Shown: piece after piece, positions 1 through 7,800 of the stretch | Layout: each line of letters starts with the position of its first letter | Numbering within the stretch: the stretch's first letter is position 1 | Source of the DNA: JAGOTP01 sp964598725 | GTDB lineage: Bacteria; Patescibacteriota; Patescibacteriia; 2-12-FULL-60-25 | DNA: 64,000 nucleotides | Assembly: GCA_964598725.1 (NCBI GenBank) | Contig: CAZRCW010000001.1 | Span: forward strand, 124,001 to 188,000 | Direction of reading: 5' to 3' | The notes under the pieces: model-generated | The model's database searches: none | What the model saw: only the letters and a program-made list of their open reading frames with translations | Told to the model about the DNA's origin: nothing | Made by a program: the position numbers and the translations under genes

Positions 1-377
1 AAGTCGGCGAGGGGACAGAAGTCGCCGTCACCGGTGACGAGCACAACGGCATCAACACGACCAGACATTGAGATCGCCATGGCATCGACAGCCATTCCAA
101 CATCCCAGTCGGCTTTCTTTTCGCCGCTGGCGAATTCTTGAACGTCTTTTACTTTGAGTTCGATGCCGTGTTGAACGAGCGCTTCAAAGAAGCCGTGCTC
201 TTCACCGGTTTTGGATTTAGCGACATACGCAATCGCGCGGATAACCGGGCGATTGGCAACGGCGCTGTCTACTACTGCTCCGAAGTTCACTCGCGCACCG
301 TAGATGTGCTTGGCCGAGTGATACATGTTCTGCGTGTCGATAAAGACCGCAACCCGCTGATGGGGGCGTTTAATCAT
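1..377 (-). CDS. NYN-domain (LabA/DUF88-like) protein, 3' end cut by window edge
   Basis: The minus-strand reading frame starts at the ATG at 375-377 and runs off the left edge, giving about 125 residues of the N-terminal part. The translation has the acidic motifs of the NYN/PIN-like nuclease fold: an early VFIDTQNMYHSA segment, a DWDVGMAVDA segment and a TGDGDF segment, which hold the metal-binding aspartates. The family is linked to RNA cleavage or RNA metabolism, but the substrate cannot be told from sequence. No Shine-Dalgarno site precedes the ATG, as for most ordinary genes here. The C-terminal end is outside the window, so any extra domain is unseen. Confidence 0.85.
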   Translation of the reverse strand, partial: MIKRPHQRVAVFIDTQNMYHSAKHIYGARVNFGAVVDSAVANRPVIRAIAYVAKSKTGEEHGFFEALVQHGIELKVKDVQEFASGEKKADWDVGMAVDAMAISMSGRVDAVVLVTGDGDFCPLAD

Positions 378-529
378 AGAAAAATTGCACGACAGCCGTA
401 AAAAAGTGGAAATTAGTATAAAAATTCCGGCCAACAATGCAATGGAATACTAGCAGATTTAGCACAATTTTACAATCGAAGCGTTTCTAACGAATCTTCA
501 GTGCAGAAGAATGGTTCATTCTGCCTTCA
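378..529. other. Short AT-rich intergenic stretch
   Basis: This gap separates the NYN gene from the hairpin after pentapeptide gene A. It is AT-rich and I see no ORF, tRNA or convincing paired structure in it; it may hold the NYN promoter. Confidence 0.5.
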
Positions 530-586
530 AGACCCGGCCGGAGACGAAAGGGTGTTAGGGCCACCGAGGATGGTGGCTGCTCCGGC
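530..586 (-). terminator. Two-tier hairpin after pentapeptide gene A
   Basis: The outer stem GCCGGAG (537-543) pairs with CTCCGGC (580-586), and an inner stem GCCACC (560-565) pairs with GGTGGC (572-577). It lies just past the stop of the gene at 637-1281. A near-copy lies after the next gene at 1454-1510. Confidence 0.6.
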
Positions 587-636
587 ATGAGGGGAAGGGG
601 CGAAGGGTCTACTAACGCGTCGGGCGAGCTATCGCT

Positions 637-1281
637 CTAGCCGCCGTGCGCCGCCTTCTTGGGCAGCGAGCGCTTCTTGACCGTGACCGTGCCAGCCACC
701 TTCTTGGGGGCCTTGGCCGGTTCGATCTGCTTGGGCGGCTTGGGGTAGCTGATGCCGAGCAGGCAGAGCTCTTCGAGGATCTTGCCTTCCGCGTTGCTGT
801 CGACGCGGACGTGACCCCAACCGTTGCCACGGGCCGAGAAGCCCTTGAACCGGCACTTCTCGTCGAAGAAGACCGGCTGTGGCTCTTCGTTGGTGTCCTC
901 GGTGAAGATGCAGCCGACCATCTTGAACGTGGCCATCGCCACACCCTCGAATCGACCGCCTTCGAAACGAGAACTGGTGAAGTTCATGCCCTCCCTACCC
1001 GTCGGGCGGAACGTGCACTCTTCGAGGGTGCACTTCTTGAGCTCGACGTCGCCAACCTCTTCTCCGCCGAAGACGCACTTCGAGAAGTGGAGATCCGTCA
1101 TGGTTACGCCCTTCAGCTTGAACTGGCTGAAATCGCGTCCGGTGAGCGTGATCTGATCTCCGGAAGGCTGTCGCCTGGTCGGCAGGCTGAGCTGCGGCCG
1201 GTTGAGATCGAGGCACAGCGCGTTGAACTCTGCGTGCTTGCCGTCGATCAGGTACTGAAAGAGACGTTCGAGTTCGGTCAT
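637..1281 (-). CDS. Pentapeptide-repeat-like protein A (cassette-type gene)
   Basis: A 214-residue protein without signal peptide. Residues about 50-150 have the irregular F/L-x-x-C/S-x-F rhythm of pentapeptide-repeat-like right-handed beta-helices (for example LHFSKCVF, CTLEECTF, SRFEGGRFEG). The C-terminal tail is Lys/Pro-rich. It is a diverged paralogue of the next gene: both have a similar N-terminal helical segment and end in a K-C-x-F ... GxGWxxVxVD block followed by G-[IV]-x-x-P. The start is set by GAGGAGG about 8 nt before the ATG. A plausible promoter upstream is TTGTGT, 17 nt, TAATGA. Codons are much richer in G/C third positions than in rpsO or leuS. Its function is unknown; such helices often act in protein-protein contacts. 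Confidence 0.75.
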   Translation of the reverse strand: MTELERLFQYLIDGKHAEFNALCLDLNRPQLSLPTRRQPSGDQITLTGRDFSQFKLKGVTMTDLHFSKCVFGGEEVGDVELKKCTLEECTFRPTGREGMNFTSSRFEGGRFEGVAMATFKMVGCIFTEDTNEEPQPVFFDEKCRFKGFSARGNGWGHVRVDSNAEGKILEELCLLGISYPKPPKQIEPAKAPKKVAGTVTVKKRSLPKKAAHGG

Positions 1282-1453
1282 CGGAATACCCTCCTCAGGG
1301 ATTCGATCAGTGATGAGTTGAGCTTCAGCCTAGGCGCACATCGCCCAGGTCAGAAGGTCATCGCTCATCAAAAGAGCAGCCTATCATTACTGCTTTTTAC
1401 AATAAAACACAAGCGATTCTTTTGAACAGGGGCTTTGTACGCTCCTGGTCAAA

Positions 1454-1510
1454 AGACCCGGCCGGAGACGAGAGGGTGTTGGGGCCACCGAGGACGGTGG
1501 TTGCTCCGGC
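1454..1510 (-). terminator. Two-tier hairpin after pentapeptide gene B (copy of 530-586)
   Basis: The same architecture as 530-586: GCCGGAG at 1461-1467 pairs with CTCCGGC at 1504-1510 around an inner GCCACC/GGTGG stem. Over about 56 nt it differs from the other copy at only about four sites. One of these turns an inner G-C pair into a G-T wobble, so the structure is kept. Confidence 0.65.
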
Positions 1511-1526
1511 GATTGAGATAGGGGTA

Positions 1527-2072
1527 TTACGAGTGTGAGCGGCGCTTCCTGGGCAGGTGTACGCCTCGCACGATCTGTCGCTGAAGACAGCGTCGAGCAC
1601 GCTCCGTGTCTACGACCACGTCTTCCCAGCCGATGCCCTTTGCCTTGATCTTGGCGAAGGAACACTTGGTGAAGCGGCTCGGGCCGTAGAAGACGCCACC
1701 GCTGAAGTCCGCCTGGGCAAACTTCATGCCCTCAAAAACACACTCTTCGAACGAGGTGTTCGTGGTAGCTAGCTTGCGCACCTTCGTTCCGCGGAACGTG
1801 CAGCGAACAAACAGACAATCGGTGAGGTCGGCTCCTTCCAGGCTCCCTCCGTTGAACGTGCATTCGGTGAACGTGGTGTCATGAATGACCGCTCTCTCGA
1901 GTGGAAACAGGGTCAGATCCACCTGTTCGACATGGATTCGCGTGTCGGCGCGAATCACGAACCCCTTTCCGTCCCCGACGATCCGCCGCTTCAGTTCAAG
2001 GAACCGTTCCAGATCCCCGCTCCCAAGGGCGGCTGCGAGGAGCGTGACGTCGTTCGGCTTTCCTTTTTTCAT
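1527..2072 (-). CDS. Pentapeptide-repeat-like protein B (cassette-type gene)
   Basis: A 181-residue soluble protein, paralogue of protein A. The repeats run over about residues 50-140 (HDTTFTECTFNGGSLEGADL and similar), giving a short beta-helix. The C-terminal block KCSF ... GIGWEDVVVD ... GVHLPRK matches the same region of A. The start is the ATG at 2070-2072, with AAGGAAG about 10-15 nt upstream and a sigma70-like promoter at 2128-2157. The gene, its GC-rich codon use and its terminator hairpin are repeated as a unit with A, so this is a tandem duplication that has since diverged. The role is unknown. Confidence 0.72.
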   Translation of the reverse strand: MKKGKPNDVTLLAAALGSGDLERFLELKRRIVGDGKGFVIRADTRIHVEQVDLTLFPLERAVIHDTTFTECTFNGGSLEGADLTDCLFVRCTFRGTKVRKLATTNTSFEECVFEGMKFAQADFSGGVFYGPSRFTKCSFAKIKAKGIGWEDVVVDTERARRCLQRQIVRGVHLPRKRRSHS

Positions 2073-2127
2073 GGAGCTCGCTACTTCCTTTTGTGTGTCT
2101 ATTCGTAATTCGCTACGAACGACCGAT

Positions 2128-2157
2128 TATCTAACCTAAAATAAGCCAAAACGTCAA
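2128..2157 (-). promoter_or_regulatory. Promoter of pentapeptide gene B
   Basis: Minus strand: -35 TTGACG (2157-2152), 18-nt spacer, -10 TAGATA (2133-2128), about 50 nt before the ATG. The -35 box overlaps the foot of the rpsO terminator. Confidence 0.6.
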
Positions 2158-2186
2158 CAGCGCTCCCATCATATAGGAGCGCTGTT
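2156..2186 (-). terminator. rpsO terminator hairpin
   Basis: A perfect 11-bp stem AACAGCGCTCC (2156-2166) / GGAGCGCTGTT (2176-2186), 18 nt past the rpsO stop. The T-run after it on the minus strand is weak. Confidence 0.7.
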
Positions 2187-2204
2187 GTGAGAGAGGAAGG
2201 TGTC

Positions 2205-2465
2205 TTAGACCTTCAACTTGGCCATCAATTCGTCGTAACCCTTGGCGTCTTCACGCTTGAGGTACTTCATCAAACGGCGGCGTTCACCAACCTTTTTGAT
2301 CAAACCACGGCGGGACGAGTGGTCCTTTTTGTGGATTTTCAAGTGCTCAGTGAGCTCTTTGACTTCTTCGGTCAAGATGGCGATCTGGACCTGAGGGGAA
2401 CCGGTATCGGTCGCGTGGACACGATATTTCTCAATAATTTTCTTCTTCTTGTCTGGGCTCAACAT
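2205..2465 (-). CDS. rpsO: Ribosomal protein S15
   Basis: An 86-residue protein, close to the usual 88-89. It is a primary 16S rRNA-binding protein of the small subunit. The S15 signature is clear: TGSPQVQIA, TEHLKIHKKDHSSRRGL, KVGERRRLMKYLKR. It stands alone on the minus strand, not next to pnp, and is flanked on both sides by cassette-type genes. A terminator hairpin follows. No Shine-Dalgarno precedes the ATG; the gene uses moderate-GC codons like the other housekeeping genes, which makes the composition shift at its borders easy to see. Confidence 0.97.
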   Translation of the reverse strand: MLSPDKKKKIIEKYRVHATDTGSPQVQIAILTEEVKELTEHLKIHKKDHSSRRGLIKKVGERRRLMKYLKREDAKGYDELMAKLKV

Positions 2466-2619
2466 AGGAAGAGATACGCGGCGTTCGAGTTGGGGAGCTA
2501 GGCTCCGTCACCAAAAGCGCCGTAGATAGAGTAATTAACGCTCGGAAGATACCAAAGAACGAAAAAAACGGCAACTGCCGCCTGCGTTCTGCGTCTTATA
2601 TATGGAGTGAGAACCGAGG

Positions 2620-2672
2620 CGCACGGGTGGGAGTTGTCCCTGGGGAGTGACCTTATGGGTCCCACCCGTGCG
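2620..2672 (-). terminator. 13-bp inverted repeat after the gene at 2715
   Basis: CGCACGGGTGGGA (2620-2632) is perfectly complementary to TCCCACCCGTGCG (2660-2672). It sits about 45 nt past the stop of the minus-strand gene and probably ends its transcript. Confidence 0.55.
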
Positions 2673-2714
2673 TTCGCTCCTGCCAGGGTGGCAGGAGGTG
2701 TTCTTCTTGATGGC

Positions 2715-3230
2715 TCAGGGAGCGAGGGCACCCACGAAGCCGAATCCGCGCTCCTTCGGCGGGTTGCGCGTCGTGCTCTGGAGCAGGCCGCGCTTCCGGA
2801 TACGCGTCGACTTGGTCGTGACGGGGAGGTCTCCCGCTTGGATGAAGCGCGGACCGTTCTCGTCGTAGGCCAGGAGGCTGCAGCCCTGGAGCCAGTGGCC
2901 GTTGTTGCGGAGGAGGGCGCGCGTCGCTTCCTTGTGGTCGGCATGAACGGGCAGGAAGTACTTCTTGCCGCTCGTGTCGTGCAGCGTCAGGAGAAAGCCA
3001 TCCTCGCAGGGGAGGGTGTCGCCCGTACGAAGATCGCTCAGCGACATCAACCGCAGGCTCTTCTTGTCGTCGAACACGACGAGTGAGGCGCCCTGGGGCG
3101 GCTGCTTTCGGTGGGCGTGTCGCACGTCCTTGAGCGTTCCGATGATGGTGCCGGGATTCATTCCCGACAAGAGGCAGATCGCCGCCTGACCGCCTGCACC
3201 TTCGACGAGTCTAAACGCACTGAGCATCAT
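2715..3230 (-). CDS. Hypothetical protein (cassette-type gene)
   Basis: No family recognised. From the ATG at 3228-3230 the product is 171 residues, a soluble alpha/beta-looking protein with a basic C-terminal tail (KSTRIRKRGLLQ ... KERGFGFVGALAP). I place the start at the ATG-ATG pair because AGGAAC lies about 8 nt upstream; the open frame extends to 3296 but has no ribosome site there. Segments such as DKKSLRLMSLSDLRTGDTLPCEDGF suggest a small beta domain, but this is only an impression. GC-rich codons, single gene, and its own strong hairpin downstream fit the cassette pattern. Confidence 0.6.
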   Translation of the reverse strand: MMLSAFRLVEGAGGQAAICLLSGMNPGTIIGTLKDVRHAHRKQPPQGASLVVFDDKKSLRLMSLSDLRTGDTLPCEDGFLLTLHDTSGKKYFLPVHADHKEATRALLRNNGHWLQGCSLLAYDENGPRFIQAGDLPVTTKSTRIRKRGLLQSTTRNPPKERGFGFVGALAP

Positions 3231-3326
3231 GATGCTCGTTCCTGACTGGCACTCACGTGCCGTTGACTGGACGACCGACTCCCATGCACGCCCCATGCGG
3301 CAGAGGAAATCGGCGATCTAGTCAAC

Positions 3327-3356
3327 AAACGCCTCCGGTTGGTACCGGAGGCGTTT
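3327..3356 (-). terminator. Terminator hairpin of the 32-residue gene
   Basis: A perfect 13-bp stem AAACGCCTCCGGT (3327-3339) / ACCGGAGGCGTTT (3344-3356) with a 4-nt loop, followed on the minus strand by GTTG. Confidence 0.7.
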
Positions 3357-3391
3357 GACGGAGCTGATCCTTGAGGGATGTGAGCAAGCGT

Positions 3392-3490
3392 TTAGGCAAC
3401 CGGTTGATAGGCGACGTAGCGTACGACAAAGAGCTTCGCAATAATGGAGCGAAGGTCGTACTGAGCAAACATCGACTGACCGAAGTGCAT
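3392..3490 (-). CDS. Small 32-residue protein
   Basis: A short minus-strand frame from the ATG at 3488-3490 to the stop at 3392-3394, containing MHFGQSMFAQYDLRS and a hydrophobic segment IIAKLFVVRYVAY. The case for a real gene is its setting: a TTGACA box about 35-40 nt upstream on the same strand and a strong terminator hairpin 35 nt downstream. Codon use is like the ordinary genes, unlike the cassettes on both sides. There is no Shine-Dalgarno. The function is unknown; a short membrane-associated peptide is possible. Confidence 0.45.
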   Translation of the reverse strand: MHFGQSMFAQYDLRSIIAKLFVVRYVAYQPVA

Positions 3491-3568
3491 AGCGCGCTTA
3501 GTAGCGTACGACGGATCTAAAATCGGTGTCAAGAAAGTAAATGGGGAAAAATCCTCCAGATAGCACTC

Positions 3569-3598
3569 ACCCCGACGGCCGAGCGCGGCCATCGGGGT
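3569..3598 (-). terminator. Hairpin after the Pro-rich small gene
   Basis: ACCCCGACGGCC (3569-3580) faces GGCCATCGGGGT (3587-3598). The single non-Watson-Crick position is C-A on the plus strand but G-U on the minus strand, so the hairpin is sound only in the minus-strand transcript, matching the gene's direction. Confidence 0.6.
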
Positions 3599-3621
3599 GG
3601 GAGGTGAGAGGAGGCATGCCG

Positions 3622-3831
3622 TCAGTACGGCGAGCGGGGAGGGGGAATGGGTGGTGGCTGGCTCGGACGGCGAGGAATAGGGCCTTCGATCTTCGGGAGG
3701 ACGATTGTGAGCTCCGGCCAGTGCGGTGGAATGGAGGGCCGTCGAGGTTGAGATGGCTCGGGTACAGGGACCTCCTCGATCAGAAGATCGTCACCGCTGT
3801 CAGTTGGTTCAGTATCGTCTATTGGTTGCAT
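3622..3831 (-). CDS. Small Pro-rich acidic protein (cassette-type gene)
   Basis: A 69-residue protein from the ATG at 3829-3831. The N-terminal third is acidic (DDTEPTDSGDDLLIEEVPVP) and the rest is proline-rich (RRPSIPPHWPEL, RRPSQPPPIPPPRSPY), so it is probably disordered. AGGAAGAGG lies about 10 nt before this ATG; the frame is open further upstream but has no ribosome site there. A promoter with TTGACT (3919-3924) and AATAAA (3895-3900) lies about 65 nt upstream. No family recognised. Confidence 0.55.
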   Translation of the reverse strand: MQPIDDTEPTDSGDDLLIEEVPVPEPSQPRRPSIPPHWPELTIVLPKIEGPIPRRPSQPPPIPPPRSPY

Positions 3832-3894
3832 CGGCACGAAGTACCTCTTCCTTGGTTTGAGCTTTCGCTGTCCAACGACTGGATGCGATAATCC

Positions 3895-3924
3895 TTTATT
3901 GCCTGAATTCTCGCATAAAGTCAA
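3895..3924 (-). promoter_or_regulatory. Promoter of the Pro-rich gene
   Basis: Minus strand: -35 TTGACT (3924-3919), 18-nt spacer, -10 AATAAA (3900-3895). The leader to the ATG would be about 55-60 nt. Confidence 0.55.
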
Positions 3925-3958
3925 TGTAGCGAGCCAATAGATCTCCTTCAAAACGTCA

Positions 3959-3993
3959 CGTGCCCCGACAACCAGGTTGGTCGTCGGGGCACG
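3959..3993 (-). terminator. Hairpin after the gene at 4009
   Basis: A perfect 11-bp stem CGTGCCCCGAC (3959-3969) / GTCGGGGCACG (3983-3993), 15 nt past the stop codon. Confidence 0.65.
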
Positions 3994-4008
3994 GTGCTGA
4001 TAGATCCC

Positions 4009-4716
4009 TCAGCTGGGAGTGCTCTTCTCGGGTGCGAAGAGGTTCACGAAGGTGGGAAGGAAGTGGATGTAGACCTGACCGCCGCGCTCCTCGAACTTGA
4101 GGTAGCCGTTCTGACGGAGCTGTTGCAGGTGCTCTATGACGGTGGGCCGCGCTCGTGAGGCGCGTAGATCGTGGTCGAGCTCCTTCTGAGGGAGCGGGCT
4201 CCAATCGCCCCAGTCCGCCGCGAGACGGACGAGGCGTTGAATGGTCAGGCTGCGTGCGTGGTCGCGGATGCGGCGATGGACGAGGCCCATCGGCTCGACC
4301 TCGTCGAAGCCCTCGGGGATGATGGGCAGCCGGCTGTTCGGGACGCTTTCGTCAACACGGACGAGCGTCACGATGTTGGCGAACCAGTGGCCCGCCAGCC
4401 AGATCGGCTGAATGACGTTGTTCTGTACCGTCCAGGTGCCGCCATCCGACAGACGGACGCGTCCGCTCAGCGGCCAAGCGCTCGGGACGAGCCGGGCGCC
4501 TTCCATCTTGGGCGGGCCATCGATGGTCAGGGGATCGTCCGGGTCAGCGAGCTCGCCGACTTTGACGAACGCCCGCCCCTCGAGCCCGCGTGCCTTGGCG
4601 GCCCGCGTGTGATGAGGGACGACTCGTTCGAGGAAGTGATCGAGCTGTTCCTCGCTCGGCGCGTCATCTGCATCGGGGTCAATCTGCAGTTTGTCGTTTT
4701 TCAAAACATCGCTCAT
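4009..4716 (-). CDS. Hypothetical protein with possible C-terminal winged helix (cassette-type gene)
   Basis: A 235-residue soluble protein. No family recognised for the first two thirds, which include a Trp-rich stretch (GGTWTVQNNVIQPIWLAGHWFANI). The C-terminal part, about residues 160-225, reads like a winged helix: helices around LTIQRLVRLAADWG and ARPTVIEHLQQLRQNGYL, then a turn and the strand QVYIHFL. A DNA-binding role is therefore possible but inferred. The start has GAGGAGAG about 9 nt upstream, and a clear promoter lies at 4770-4798. GC-rich codons and a single-gene transcript with a hairpin mark it as cassette-type. It is divergent from leuS. Confidence 0.65.
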   Translation of the reverse strand: MSDVLKNDKLQIDPDADDAPSEEQLDHFLERVVPHHTRAAKARGLEGRAFVKVGELADPDDPLTIDGPPKMEGARLVPSAWPLSGRVRLSDGGTWTVQNNVIQPIWLAGHWFANIVTLVRVDESVPNSRLPIIPEGFDEVEPMGLVHRRIRDHARSLTIQRLVRLAADWGDWSPLPQKELDHDLRASRARPTVIEHLQQLRQNGYLKFEERGGQVYIHFLPTFVNLFAPEKSTPS

Positions 4717-4769
4717 CGCTTGTCTCTCCTCGGGTTGGTCGCGTTCCGGAACTCGGAAGCGAACAGCCG

Positions 4770-4798
4770 TTTATCTCACTAATGCCTTAAAAAGTCAA
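4770..4798 (-). promoter_or_regulatory. Promoter of the gene at 4009-4716
   Basis: Minus strand: -35 TTGACT (4798-4793), exact 17-nt spacer, -10 GATAAA (4775-4770), giving a leader of about 47 nt. Confidence 0.7.
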
Positions 4799-4801
4799 TG
4801 T

Positions 4802-4807
4802 TATAGT
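4802..4807 (+). promoter_or_regulatory. Probable -10 box of leuS
   Basis: TATAGT lies about 79 nt before the leuS ATG; the -35 region is weak. It is divergent from, and almost abuts, the promoter at 4770-4798. Confidence 0.4.
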
Positions 4808-4885
4808 GACGTTTTCGTTTTAAAGAATGAGGATTTGGCTCTATTGTCAGAGAAAATAACGACTGCTACGCTCAAGACTACCTTT

Positions 4886-7800
4886 ATGACCCCGCGAACG
4901 ATCGAAACCATCCATGAAATGGAGGCGAAGTGGCAACGAACTTGGGAAGAATCAGGGACGTATACCGCGACGACCGGCAACCCAGATGCGAACCAAGATA
5001 AGTTCTACGGTCTCGTAGAATTCCCATATCCATCTGGAGAAGGTCTTCATGTGGGTCATCCGCGTTCGTATACAGCCATCGACCTCGTTACGCGCAAGCG
5101 CCGCATGGAAGGCAAGAACGTGCTCTATCCGATCGGTTGGGATGCGTTCGGATTGCCTACGGAGAACTTCGCGATCAAACACAAAATTCGCCCGGCGGAT
5201 GCAACGAAACGCAATGTTGCGAACTTCACACGTCAGATCAAATCCTTAGGCTTCGGTTTCGATTGGACACGCGAAGTCGATACGACCGATCCGAAATACT
5301 ATAAATGGACACAGTGGCAATTCTTGCAGTTCGTGAAAGCCGGCTTGGCTTACAAAGCGAAGTCGACGATCAACTGGTGTCCACGTTGTAAGATCGGGCT
5401 CGCGAACGAAGAAGCGCAGGGTGGCGTGTGTGAACGCTGCGGTAATCCGGTTGAGAAGCGCGAGAAGTCGCAGTGGATGATCAAGATCTCAAAGTATGCA
5501 GACCGCTTGATCGATGATTTGAAAAACGTCGACTATCTAGAGAAGATTGCGTCGCAGCAGGTAAATTGGATTGGGCGAAGTGAGGGGGCGGAAGTTGTCT
5601 TCTCCGTTCCAAAGTTCGAGAAGTTATTGCTTGCAACAAATAATCACAGCAAAGTCGAGCGCGTAAAAAAATTACTTGGCGCTGTTTTGCCAACGCTTCA
5701 AATTTTGACGCCAGCCGACATCGGATTGGAAGCCGTTGAGGTAAAAGAAGGCTCGAACATGCGTGAGAATGCCAGCATGAAAGCGGCTGCCTATGCCAAG
5801 CTGACGGACCTCCCAATTCTTGGAATGGATACCGGCTTATCGATTGATGGTGAAGATTTGGATATCGCAACACCAAAACGAAATGCGCTTGGCGGCGTTG
5901 ATGAAGACAGTCTTACCCAAGAAGAGAAGGCGGCAAAGATGGATGCCTTCTGGCGCGGGATCGCTGCCAAGCATGGAGGCGAAGTTGATGGGTATTGGCA
6001 TGATGTTGCGGTCTTGCACATGCCAGATGGAACGGAATTTTGTGAAGAGAACAAGCGCGAAATCATTTTGACTGACAAACGTAAAGGAGAAATGGATATC
6101 TATTTCCCGTTACGTGGTCTGTATAAAGTAAAAGCGAACGGACGATACATTACGGAACAGAGTCCAGAGGAAGAAATCTTCGTTGAACTTGGTCCACTGA
6201 CGCATGCTTGGAAGAAGCTGTGTTCGGATGAGGTAAAGGTGTTCACTACGCGCATCGATACGATCTTCTCGGGTACGTTCCTGATTCTTGCGCCGGAACA
6301 TCCGCTTGTCTCACGTCTCACAACGCCTGCGCAGCAAACAGATGTCACTACTTATATCGTCGCATCACGACAGAAGACAGACGAACAACGAACGGATGCG
6401 ACAAAGGAAAAGACGGGTGCATTCACTGGCTCGTACGCTATTAATCCAGCAACAGGTGATGCGATGCCGATCTGGATTTCGGATTTCGTGTTAGCAAACT
6501 ACGGAACGGGTGCAGTTTTTGCCGATGCGCATGATGAACGTGATTTTGCGATGGCGAAGCGCTATGGAATTCCACTTAAGGTTTCGATTCGTCCATCGGA
6601 CGACGCAGCGTGGGAGCAGGTGAAGGCGCTCGAGGTGTGTTTTTCTGAAGAAGGTATGTTGGTGAATTCCGGAGCATTCGATGGTTTGACTTCGGCTGAA
6701 GCGCGACCAAAAATTATTGAATGGCTTGAAAGTCATAAAGCAGCACGCAAACAAAAGAATTATCGCCTTCGCGACTGGGTCTTTTCCCGTCAGCGCTATT
6801 GGGGTGAACCGATTCCACTCGTGCATTGTGAAGCGTGTGCCAAGAAAAAACAGAAAGCGTTGTTGATTCATGGTTTCAGCGGAGGTCCGGATAAGCGTTG
6901 GTTCCCATGGATGAAAGAGCAGTTGGAAGCGCAGGGGTATGAGGTGCTTATTCCAGGTATGTCGATGGAAGGTACGCCAACCGTTGAAGCTTGGATGAAA
7001 GTACTTGCACCAGTTGTTGAACAGTTAGATGAAGACGATGTTATTGTTGGCCATAGCATTGGCGCGCGGGCTGCATTGCAGGTCTTGGAACAGACTAAGA
7101 AAAAGATCGGTCAGTTGGTATTGGTTGCTCCAGCGGTCGGTCCGTTGGCTGATGATGTTTTTGCAGACAGCATTCAACGTAATCCAGAGAAGAAGGATGG
7201 ATACGCCTTCTTGCGTGACTTCTGGAGACAGCCCGTGCAGTGGGATGTCGTGAAGCCACTCGTTCGTTCGGCGGTGGTCGTCTGGTCGAAGGACGATGAT
7301 ACGGTAGACAAGCCAACACATGCGATTTTCCCAGAGGGTTGGTTCGTGCAGGAATACGACGGCAAAGGTCATTTCCGTGGAGCAGAACAACCGGAAGTGC
7401 TTGAGCATGTCCTATCTCAGAAAGTGACGGGTTGGATTCCGGTTCCTGACGCGCAGCTCCCTCTCACCCTCCCAGAAGTCGAAGCCTACGAACCCACCGA
7501 CAATGGTGATTCACCACTCGCGAATATCACGTCTTGGGTTAACACGACTTGTCCAAAGTGTGGCGGTCCCGCAACCCGTGAAACCGATACCATGCCGAAT
7601 TGGGCGGGATCGAGTTGGTACTTCTTGCGTTACTGCGATCCAAAGAATGATAAGCAGTTCGCATCACCTGAAGCTCTTAAATATTGGATGCCGATCGATC
7701 TTTACAACGGTGGCATGGAGCACACAACGCTCCACCTGTTGTATTCACGCTTCTGGCACAAGTTCCTGTATGACATGGGGTACATTCCAGAAGTGTGTGG

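Noticed and set aside
646..1425. 259-codon plus-strand frame over pentapeptide gene A
   Set aside because: The minus-strand frame has the ribosome site, the paralogue and the terminator; the plus frame is a GC-rich shadow.
4691..4885. N-terminal extension of LeuRS to the start of the open frame
   Set aside because: The extra 65 residues overlap the divergent promoter region and the opposite gene, and the canonical LeuRS N-terminus begins at 4886.
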